Positions 17,371-23,182 of a DNA stretch of 24,543 bases are shown piece after piece. Source of the stretch: WRHT01 sp031550525 (GTDB lineage: Bacteria; Desulfobacterota; Desulfovibrionia; Desulfovibrionales; Desulfovibrionaceae); contig JAVBON010000027.1 in NCBI GenBank assembly GCA_031550525.1, forward strand, positions 1-24,543. The letters are read 5' to 3'. Position 1 is the stretch's first letter. Each line of letters opens with the position of its first letter. The position numbers and the translations under genes were made by a program. The notes under the pieces were generated by a model. The model was not told the origin of the DNA and made no database searches. It worked only from the letters and a program-made list of their open reading frames with translations.

Positions 17371-17481
17371 AGAAGCTTATTTCTGTAAAACTTCCGTATA
17401 GTAACCGCAGTTGCGCATAATAACAATACGAAATGGAAAAAGACCAACGGAGGCCTGCCGGAGCGAACACAGGATAAATAT

Positions 17482-17719
17482 GCAAGCGGCCGCGCCGCGC
17501 ATATAATAGAGGGGCGAAGCTGGTCTGCCCCCCCCGTCGAGTAAACAAATAAAAAAGCGTGTCAGCATTTTGAGCGGGTAATACGAAGCGAAACAAAAAA
17601 CCACCCGTGAATGGTCTGCCCCCTCTACTTGATATGGGGCAGACCATTCACGGGTGGTTATTATTTGTCGCCCCCAAGGGGCATACATACGTTATTGCCG
17701 GTGCGGCGCGGCCGCTTGC
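17482..17719. repeat. Nested inverted-repeat element between opgG and the reductase gene
   Basis: Perfect 17-bp inverted repeats (GCAAGCGGCCGCGCCGC at 17482-17498 and its complement at 17703-17719) bound a 238-bp segment. Each contains the GCGGC-N3-GCCGC core (17486-17498 and 17703-17715). Inside are a 24-bp perfect hairpin and the module GTAATACGAAGCGAAA that also occurs at 602-617. The right arm begins 3 bases past the reductase stop codon. No transposase or credible ORF is inside, so it may be a MITE- or REP-like composite. Confidence 0.65.
17599..17659. terminator. 24-bp perfect hairpin
   Basis: The arms 17599-17622 and 17636-17659 are perfect reverse complements around a 13-base loop. 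The outer part ACCACCCGT/ACGGGTGGT is the same as the stem at 622-643. The inner part adds GAATGGTCTGCCCC and its complement. A/T-rich bases flank both sides, so it could terminate transcription in either direction. Confidence 0.65.
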
Positions 17720-17722
17720 TGG

Positions 17723-19438
17723 CTAGTCTTTCGGCGCTATATCCATACCCAGCCTGCCAACGCCAGACATGCCGCCGCATACGCTTCTGGTATTGCTTAC
17801 GCCCAGTTCGGACAGAATAAGCTGGGCTTCATACGAACGCAGGCCGGTGTTGCAGATTAATACGATGTCTCTGTCTTTTGGCACTTCATTAATGCGTTTT
17901 CTTATTTCATCAGTGGGTATGTTGTGCCAGTATTCCGGAAAGCGATTCATAATAGGCTGGGCGCTGCGGTTTACGCGCGCGTCTATCACGTAAAGGTTGT
18001 CCGGTGTTCTGTCATCCCACATTTTGTTGAACTCGTCGGGGTTGATGGGCCTGAGGCTCCCTGCCAGCAGATTGTCCGCCACGTTGCCCGCCACGTTAAC
18101 CACATCCATGGCCGATGAGAAGGGCGGCGAATAGGCCACCTCAAGGTTGCTTACATCTTCCACGCTGCACTTGTGCTGCAAAAGCACGGCCACGGGGTTG
18201 ATGCGGGCCAGAAGGCCGTCGCCGTCGGCGCTGGTACCCTGAATGCCCAAGACGCGGCGGGTGGGTTTATCCACTATCAGCTCAAGGGCAATCATGGCGC
18301 GGCCTGGGTAGTAGTGGGCGCGGTTAACCTGCTCCACATGCACGCTTACGGCGTCGTAGCCCTCGCGCAGGGCAGCGGCCAGGGTAAGCCCAGCTCCGGC
18401 GGCGTTCTGCTCGAACAATTTAACGGCCCAGGTGCCCACGGCGCCGGGGAAGCGCGCCGTACCGCCAGCCAGGTTGGTGCCTATAACGCGGCCTTGCCGG
18501 TTGGACATGGAACCCAGCGGGAACCAGCCCTTGCCGCCGGTAACAAGGTTGCGCACCACAGCGCAGTCGCCGCCCGAGAAAATAAGCGGGTCGGAGGTGC
18601 GCATCTGATCGTCCACTATAATCATGCCGCGATCGGTAAGAGCCAGGCCCGCATCGCGCGCTATGTCGGTATTTGCCTTCACTCCGGCGGACATAATGAC
18701 CAGATCGGCCTTTATCTCGCGTTTGTCGGTTATGAGTTTGGTCACTTTGCCGTTTTCACCCTCAAGGCGCAGCACTTTTTCACCGGCAAAAACCCGCACG
18801 TCGTGTTCTTCCAAATCTTTTGTAGCCATGGCGGCCATGGCCGGCGAAAGGGTGCCGGGCAGAATATGCGGGGCCACTTCCACCACGCTGGTGGGTATAC
18901 CCCACATGTCGGCAAGGGCCACGGCCACTTCCAGGCCTATAAAGCCGCCGCCCACCACCACGGCGTTATTAACTGTGCCTGCCGCCACGGTGGTTTTTAT
19001 ATATTCGGCTTCGTCCAGGTTGGTGCAGGGGCTTATGCCTTCCAGATCCATACCTGGTATGGGCAGGCGGTTGGGTGTGCTGCCCAGGCCCAGCACCAGT
19101 TTATCGTAGGTGATGGTGGATTTTTCTTTGGTTATCAGGCTCTCAACGGTTACGGTTCTGTTTTTGCGGTCAATGGCCGTGGCGCGTGTGTTTACAAGCA
19201 CATCTATGCCCTTGTTGGATTTGAAAAAATCCGCATCGCGAATAATGCCGTAAGGCGTGGCCTGCAATTCTTCAATACGGTTGATCTCGCCGGAAATGTA
19301 GAAAGGTATGCCGCATCCGCCGTAAGAAATGCGGGAAGATTGGTCAATCATGGTCACCTTGGCATCGGGCATCAGGCGTTTAAAACGGCTGGCGGCCTTG
19401 GGCCCCAGTGCAACCGCCCCAATAACTACAACATGCAT
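17723..19438 (-). CDS. CoA-disulfide / persulfide reductase with rhodanese domain
   Basis: A 571-residue FAD/NAD(P)H-dependent oxidoreductase of the CoADR-Rhd/Npsr type starts at the ATG at 19438 (AGGAG 7 bases upstream). Visible parts are the FAD dinucleotide fold (MHVVVIGAVALGPKAASR), the redox-active Cys42 in SYGGCGIPFY, the NAD-binding VVVGGGFIGLEVA, the second FAD motif FSGGDCAVV and a dimerisation domain. The C-terminal rhodanese domain (about 465-571) has active-site Cys529 in CNTGLRS. Such enzymes reduce CoA disulfide, CoA persulfide or polysulfide with NADH, and some act as NADH oxidases. The rhodanese Cys can carry sulfane sulfur to Cys42. This fits a cytoplasmic sulfur or oxygen-stress role beside rbo-rub-roo. 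The gene is probably monocistronic with a structured leader region upstream. The exact substrate is not determined. Confidence 0.9.
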   Translation of the reverse strand: MHVVVIGAVALGPKAASRFKRLMPDAKVTMIDQSSRISYGGCGIPFYISGEINRIEELQATPYGIIRDADFFKSNKGIDVLVNTRATAIDRKNRTVTVESLITKEKSTITYDKLVLGLGSTPNRLPIPGMDLEGISPCTNLDEAEYIKTTVAAGTVNNAVVVGGGFIGLEVAVALADMWGIPTSVVEVAPHILPGTLSPAMAAMATKDLEEHDVRVFAGEKVLRLEGENGKVTKLITDKREIKADLVIMSAGVKANTDIARDAGLALTDRGMIIVDDQMRTSDPLIFSGGDCAVVRNLVTGGKGWFPLGSMSNRQGRVIGTNLAGGTARFPGAVGTWAVKLFEQNAAGAGLTLAAALREGYDAVSVHVEQVNRAHYYPGRAMIALELIVDKPTRRVLGIQGTSADGDGLLARINPVAVLLQHKCSVEDVSNLEVAYSPPFSSAMDVVNVAGNVADNLLAGSLRPINPDEFNKMWDDRTPDNLYVIDARVNRSAQPIMNRFPEYWHNIPTDEIRKRINEVPKDRDIVLICNTGLRSYEAQLILSELGVSNTRSVCGGMSGVGRLGMDIAPKD

Positions 19439-19569
19439 GGGCTTGCTCCTGTATCATTTTGCTTGTTCAAAAACTCCGCCTCGCGGCAAAACGCGGCAGG
19501 CAAAGAGAATTCCTAAAAACTTCGTTTGCCAAAAACCTTATCAAAATATTTGGCTTTTGCATATAGTGT

Positions 19570-19704
19570 AAAAAAAATTACCGGCACATAAGTTTATGCG
19601 CAAGCCTCTATACAGGCAAGGCCAAATACATTTGCCAACGGCGCCTGGTCATAAAAATAGCCCCCGGCGTTTGGCGCGGGCTATGCCTTGCTTGTGCCGG
19701 TAAT
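19570..19704 (-). ncRNA. Candidate structured RNA or leader upstream of the reductase gene
   Basis: On the minus strand ATTACCGGCACA (19704-19693) is perfectly complementary to TGTGCCGGTAAT (19588-19577). The latter runs straight into a T-tract (plus-strand A-run 19570-19577). The enclosed bases form further stems: ATAGCCC/GGGCTAT (19684-19657), GCAAGGC with GCCTTGC, GCCT/AGGC, and GCGCATAA/TTATGTGC. The last competes with the closing stem. This architecture suits an independent small RNA or a switching leader, starting about 265 bases and ending about 130 bases upstream of the reductase ATG. I do not recognise a known RNA family, and no SRP RNA tetraloop motif is present. Confidence 0.35.
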
Positions 19705-19986
19705 CAGGCCCGTGAGCACGAATTGCCGTAATGCAGCGGCAGTTCATGGCCAGGTAGTTAGAAAAGCCTGAGTAAGCAGACCAGCCAAGCGGAACAAGGG
19801 AAAAATGGGGCTTGCAAGAGCGCCTGCAAAGCGGTAGACCTTACGGGTGCCAGAGGTATAACAATACTACTTCGGTACGGTATTAATGCCTTGCAACAGT
19901 TCTTGCCCGCGCATCGGCAAACAGCCCGCGCCACAGGCCCCGGCAAGCCCTTACAGGGTTGCGGCATTGTATTTATGGAGGTGAAT
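19705..19986. other. Intergenic region upstream of the HesB-like gene
   Basis: This is the remainder of the 548-bp gap between the divergent reductase and HesB-like genes. It contains a small stem around AATACTAC-TTCG-GTACGGTATT near 19862-19883. I see no clear promoter and no credible ORF; a minus-strand frame across it runs antisense into the HesB-like gene and is not supported. Confidence 0.45.
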
Positions 19987-20322
19987 ATGTTTGACGTTAC
20001 CTTGGATGCGGCTGCAAAACAGCTACTGGACGAGCACTTTAAAGAAAACCCCAAATCCGGCAAACTGCGTTTGTACGTGCGCCCACGCCAAAGCAGCAAA
20101 GGCCGTACCTTGGCCCTTAGGCCGGATACCTCAACCGACCGCGATTTGGAGCAGGAAGTTTCCGGCTACCATTTTATCATCAGCCGCCATTTGGCGGATC
20201 AAATCGGCTCATGGGCTAAAATAAGCACCAATGACAAAGGCGGCTTTTACATAACAGCCGAGAAGTGCTTCAACCAATACTGCGAAGTAAGTTGCACATT
20301 ATCAGACGCCTGCGCCGGGTAG
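19987..20322 (+). CDS. HesB/IscA-like protein, divergent, 111 aa
   Basis: A 111-residue cytoplasmic protein starts at the ATG at 19987 behind an excellent RBS (GGAGG, 5 bases before the ATG); in-frame starts farther upstream lack one. The opening (MFDVTLDAAAKQLLDEHFKE, then KLRLYVRP) follows the HesB-like proteins of Desulfovibrio relatives, which belong to the A-type Fe-S carrier (IscA/HesB) fold. In that group a Cys or selenocysteine normally follows the strand corresponding to LYVRP; here the segment reads RQSSKGRTLALRPD with none. Four Cys cluster at the C-terminus (CFNQYCEVSCTLSDACAG), unlike the usual CxC or CGC. It may therefore bind a metal differently or have lost carrier function. 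It is monocistronic and flanked by repeats, beside oxygen-defence genes. Confidence 0.7.
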   Translation: MFDVTLDAAAKQLLDEHFKENPKSGKLRLYVRPRQSSKGRTLALRPDTSTDRDLEQEVSGYHFIISRHLADQIGSWAKISTNDKGGFYITAEKCFNQYCEVSCTLSDACAG

Positions 20323-20433
20323 CTCCCTTCGGGCCGGGGGTGGGGCGCGGTGCCTCTTGATGCCATTCGGGGATTTAGGAGAATGCCGCTTCGGGGGTAA
20401 GCTTGGAAAAGACCCCACGGGGCGAATATAATA

Positions 20434-20550
20434 TGAGCGCAAGCGGCAGTGCCGCGACAGTAAGAGAGTATGGACGCCCCTTTGGGGGAGCCAACAATAA
20501 AGGGGCAAGCAGCCCCTTTATTGTTGGCGCGGCGCAGCCGCTTACGCTTA
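20434..20550. repeat. Inverted-repeat element downstream of roo
   Basis: The arms 20434-20456 and 20528-20550 match at 19 of 23 positions as an inverted repeat. Each contains the GCGGC-N3-GCCGC core (20443-20455 and 20529-20541). Between them lie a GTATGGACGCCCCTTTGGGG segment, also seen in reverse complement near 17668-17690 (GTATGTATGCCCCTTGGGGG), and a 17-bp perfect hairpin. The right end is 9 bases past the roo stop. Confidence 0.65.
20490..20528. terminator. 17-bp perfect hairpin, probable roo terminator
   Basis: The arms 20490-20506 and 20512-20528 (GCCAACAATAAAGGGGC and its complement) are perfect around a 5-base loop. The position 32 bases past the roo stop suits a terminator of the rbo-rub-roo transcript, though no T-run follows the stem. 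Confidence 0.6.
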
Positions 20551-20559
20551 TGCTTTTAA

Positions 20560-21768
20560 TTACCCTTTACACTTCTCTGCCAATGCCAAGCCTATGGTTT
20601 TGCCAAGCTGCCGGGCGGCAGCCAAATTTTCGGCTGTGGGTTTGTAGCTGCACTTTAGCGCTTCCGCCGGCATTTCCATTTTCATACTTTCCAGCATTTC
20701 GTGCATTTGTTTGGGGGCCTCGCCGGACCAGCCGAAGGAGCCAAAGGCCGCGCCTATGCGGTTTTGCGGGCGCAGGCCTTTCATATATGTGAGCATGGAG
20801 CTTACCATGGGCATAACGCCGTTGTTATGCGTGGGCGAGCCTGCTATTACCGCGCCGCAGTTGGCAAGTTCGGTCATAACCTCGCTGTGGTGGTGGTTTT
20901 TAAGGAACATTACGCGGTAGGGCACACCGGCTTCGGCCAGCCCGTTGCCTATGGAGTAAGCCAGCTGTTCGGTGCTGTGCCACATGGTGTCGTAAAAAAT
21001 TACGGCCTTCTTTTGGGGCTTTTGCTCGGCCATGGCGCGGTATTTGGCCAGTATGTAGGCGATATCTTCTGGCGTGCGGAAGATGAGGCCGTGGTCCGGA
21101 GCGATCATGTCAATATCCAGCTTCATTTCGGCGGCCAGCGCCAGAGTTTTTAGCACCTGCGGCGAGAAGGGCAGCACTATATTGTAGTAGTATTCCTCCA
21201 GGGCCTTTTCCAGTTCGCAGCGTTTTACCTCGTCGGCGTACAAAAAGCTGCTGGCGATGTTTTGGCCGAAGGCGTCATTGCTTATAAGCAGTTTGTCTTC
21301 GGGTATGTACGAGAACATGCTGTCTGGCCAGTGCAGCATGCGGGTTTCCACAAAATGGATGTTGCGTTTTCCTATGTTGATGACATCGCCGGTTTTAACG
21401 GCCTGCACGGGCCAGCCGGTTATGTCGAAATATCCGGCCATGGATTTGAGGCCCATGGTGGAGCAGAAGATTTTTTCCGGCTTGCAGCGCTCCACAAAGC
21501 GGGCCAGGCACCCGGCATGATCCGGCTCCAGGTGGTTTAGCACTATGTAGTCTATTTTTTGCGGGTCAATTACTTGCCCGACGTGCGCGTACATGGCCTC
21601 AAATTCGTGGGCCTGCACGGTATCGAACAGCACGTTTTTTTTGTCTTTAATCAGGTAGGAGTTATAGGTGGTGCCTCTGGGGGCTATGGAATAGCCGTGA
21701 AAGTTGTGGCAGCCGAAATCCACCGCTCCAACCCAGAACACGTCTTTTTTTATCTCGACAGATATCAT
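20560..21768 (-). CDS. roo: Rubredoxin:oxygen oxidoreductase (flavodiiron protein)
   Basis: A 402-residue flavodiiron protein, the same length as D. gigas ROO as I recall it. I start it at the ATG at 21768 (MISVEIKKDVFWVGAVDF), with GGAG 7 bases upstream; the frame reads 38 codons further without an RBS. The N-terminal beta-lactamase-like domain carries the diiron ligands: HLEPDH (about 80), the His in MLHWPDS, the Asp in ISNDAFG and the His in PDHGLI. The C-terminal flavodoxin domain (about 255-402) binds FMN (YDTMWHSTEQLA, SPTHNNGV, FGSFGWSGEA). It takes electrons from rubredoxin and reduces O2 to water, or NO in some members, in the cytoplasm. It is the last gene of rbo-rub-roo, but 360 bp of hairpins and repeat separate it from rub, so separate or attenuated expression is likely. 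Confidence 0.97.
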   Translation of the reverse strand: MISVEIKKDVFWVGAVDFGCHNFHGYSIAPRGTTYNSYLIKDKKNVLFDTVQAHEFEAMYAHVGQVIDPQKIDYIVLNHLEPDHAGCLARFVERCKPEKIFCSTMGLKSMAGYFDITGWPVQAVKTGDVINIGKRNIHFVETRMLHWPDSMFSYIPEDKLLISNDAFGQNIASSFLYADEVKRCELEKALEEYYYNIVLPFSPQVLKTLALAAEMKLDIDMIAPDHGLIFRTPEDIAYILAKYRAMAEQKPQKKAVIFYDTMWHSTEQLAYSIGNGLAEAGVPYRVMFLKNHHHSEVMTELANCGAVIAGSPTHNNGVMPMVSSMLTYMKGLRPQNRIGAAFGSFGWSGEAPKQMHEMLESMKMEMPAEALKCSYKPTAENLAAARQLGKTIGLALAEKCKG

Positions 21769-21890
21769 GCAAAACTCCGCGACAGTTATATATGGTTTGT
21801 TTGTATGTTTGGCGCCATGCGCGGGGCAGGCACGGTCAGTATATATTGGCGGGCCGTGAAAGCGCAACCCGTGAACAGCCATAATTAATT

Positions 21891-21910
21891 AAGGGGGCCT
21901 AAGCCCCCTT
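21891..21910. terminator. Hairpin between rub and roo
   Basis: A perfect 8-bp stem (AAGGGGGC 21891-21898 with GCCCCCTT 21903-21910) has a CTAA loop and is followed on the minus strand by AATTAATTATG. A second hairpin, CCTGATA-TTA-TATCAGG, lies at 21930-21946 with outer CGCC/GGCG pairing. The first could end part of the rbo-rub transcripts; the second could be an operator or a stabilising stem. Confidence 0.5.
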
Positions 21911-21987
21911 TGAGACCAACGCTCGCCAGCCTGATATTATATCAGGTTAATGCCGGCGAACTCAATTTTAAGCCAAGTCACTGGGCC

Positions 21988-22128
21988 AAGGTGGTTCAAA
22001 ATCAGCACCCCCGCAGGCCTGCCCGCTGTATAGCCCTCCAGCTAAAAACTGTTACACTTTAGCAGTACGGGCTACACTTGCGGGTCTGGACAGCGCCCAG
22101 CACTTATAAATCCGGCTTCATCCGCTAT
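21988..22128. repeat. Dispersed repeat R2, copy B
   Basis: This is the best-preserved partner of copy A at 8341-8490. Its last block (CTGGACAGCGCCCAG, then TAAATCCGGCTTCATCCGC) also matches copies C and D. It abuts the rub stop codon and enlarges the rub-roo gap. Confidence 0.65.
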
Positions 22129-22287
22129 TTATTGCTTCTCAAAATCGCCTTTACTCGCGCCGCAGATGGGGCAAACCCAGTCGGCAGGTATTTTTTCAAA
22201 GGGGGTGCCGGGGGCTATGCCGCTATCGGGGTCGCCTTCGGCCGGGTCGTATACGTATCCGCAAAGTGTGCATACATATTTATCCAT
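22129..22287 (-). CDS. rub: Rubredoxin
   Basis: A 52-residue cytoplasmic electron carrier with one Fe(Cys)4 centre. It starts at the ATG at 22287 behind AGGAG (6-7 bases) and has the classic length. The two iron-binding loops are CTLCGYVYDP (near residue 6) and CPICGASKGDF (near residue 39), with conserved aromatics between. It should pass electrons to Roo and possibly to the superoxide reductase Rbo. It lies 123 bp downstream of rbo on the same strand. A stable hairpin at 22310-22336 precedes its RBS, which could allow differential mRNA stability or processing. Confidence 0.98.
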   Translation of the reverse strand: MDKYVCTLCGYVYDPAEGDPDSGIAPGTPFEKIPADWVCPICGASKGDFEKQ

Positions 22288-22309
22288 TTCAATTCTCCTG
22301 ATTAGGTTG

Positions 22310-22336
22310 GCGCTTGCCGGGGCAGCCCGGCAGCGC
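22310..22336 (-). promoter_or_regulatory. Hairpin in the rbo-rub spacer
   Basis: GCGCTTGCCGGG (22310-22321) pairs with CCCGGCAGCGC (22326-22336), giving 11 bp with one bulge and a 4-base loop. No T-run follows on the minus strand, so a processing or stabilising element upstream of rub is more likely than a terminator. A 12-base palindrome CTTTACGTAAAG near 22387-22398 lies just after the rbo stop. Confidence 0.45.
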
Positions 22337-22410
22337 TTATCTATTTGATAGCATAGCTTTATGCTAAATGTAATATCCAATATTACCTTTACGTAAAGCT
22401 CAGGTATTTT

Positions 22411-22791
22411 TTAGTTGTTGGAGGCCCAATGCCCATGCAGGTTGCAATATTCTCTGGCCGTAACTTTATCCGCCTTTACGCAGAATTCGGCTTCAGGGGC
22501 CTGGCCGGGCTTGAGGAACTGGCGGTAGGATTTGCCGTCGGCCACCAGTTCAATCCATTCAATCCAGTGGGCCGCTTCCATCGGGTGGGCCACGGAGCCA
22601 ACTTTTACCTTGTAGCCGGTGGCGGTTTTTTCAATAACCGGCACGTGCTTTTCTTTGGCACCGTCAGTGGTGCCCTCTTTCATCAGCTTCATAGGCTCGC
22701 CGCAGCACACCAGCGCACTGGCCCCGGCATGCACAACGGCAATAATATTTTCACACTTGGTGCACTTGTACACTTGGTTTAATTCAGTCAT
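22411..22791 (-). CDS. rbo: Desulfoferrodoxin (2Fe superoxide reductase)
   Basis: A 126-residue class I superoxide reductase begins at the ATG at 22791 behind GGAGGAG. The N-terminal desulforedoxin-like domain has the centre I cysteines (YKCTKCENI and LVCCGEP). The C-terminal domain carries the catalytic Fe(His)4Cys centre: EKHVPVIE with the Glu-Lys pair near 47-48, HPMEAAHWI, and CNLHGHW near the end. It reduces superoxide to peroxide without making oxygen, using electrons from rubredoxin, in the cytoplasm. It is the first gene of the rbo-rub-roo cluster as in Desulfovibrio. The promoter just upstream carries repeated sites that could bind an oxygen- or peroxide-responsive repressor. Confidence 0.98.
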   Translation of the reverse strand: MTELNQVYKCTKCENIIAVVHAGASALVCCGEPMKLMKEGTTDGAKEKHVPVIEKTATGYKVKVGSVAHPMEAAHWIEWIELVADGKSYRQFLKPGQAPEAEFCVKADKVTAREYCNLHGHWASNN

Positions 22792-22827
22792 GACTTTCTC
22801 CTCCAGTTTTATGACTTATTTTTATTA

Positions 22828-22867
22828 GTAATAATTCCTATTAAAAGTAATATCAAGATAATTCTTA
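22828..22867 (-). promoter_or_regulatory. rbo promoter with repeated operator-like motifs
   Basis: On the minus strand TTGATA (22856-22851), a 17-base spacer and TATTAC (22833-22828) form a sigma-70-like promoter about 37 bases before the rbo ATG. The motif ATAATTCYTA occurs twice in direct orientation (22831-22840 and 22858-22867), once between the -35 and -10 and once upstream of the -35. ATTCCTAT/ATAGGAAT also form an inverted pair. The placement suits a repressor site. The regulator is unknown; a Fur/PerR-type protein is a guess from the A+T-rich motif. Confidence 0.45.
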
Positions 22868-23182
22868 TAGGAATATACTTACGCTTTCAGTCCGCTTAAT
22901 GTAAAGAAGCGCTTTTATAAACAATACTCCAGAAATGAGTAATATTGGAGCATAGCCGCAAATATATTTGCGACAAAGTATTTTTTGGTTTTTTTGCCCG
23001 CCTTTTACTGATAATATGTCCGCAGGCGGCACAGATAAAACATAATCGGCCGATAGAATTTTTTATAATGCCGCCGGGCCGCAAAGCCTTGTGCTGTTGC
23101 CTCTTATAAAGTAACTTGTAAACACGCCGTATTGCGCTTGGTCAGACGCCTTGCGGCACAACAGAATATGCAGGAGCTAGCG
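22868..23182. other. Divergent intergenic region between rbo and pgk
   Basis: This 315-bp gap is A+T-rich and holds the upstream side of the rbo promoter and the pgk leader. A perfect TATAAT stands at 23064-23069 on the plus strand, with no good -35 at the usual spacing; it could be the pgk -10, about 114 bases before the ATG. No ORF is convincing. Confidence 0.4.

Noticed and set aside
17369..17688. Overlapping 92- and 103-codon minus-strand ORFs in the opgG upstream region
   Set aside because: They are made of inverted-repeat sequence and lack start signals.
18173..19516. 447-codon plus-strand ORF across the reductase gene
   Set aside because: It is antisense to clear FAD, NAD and active-site motifs. 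Its His/Gly-rich composition is typical of a reverse frame.
19758..20099. 113-codon minus-strand ORF antisense to the HesB-like gene
   Set aside because: There is no RBS and no recognisable motif, and the plus-strand gene has a strong RBS and family similarity.
19987..20322. HesB-like protein as a selenoprotein
   Set aside because: No in-frame TGA is present; the position is occupied by ordinary codons (Ser/Lys).
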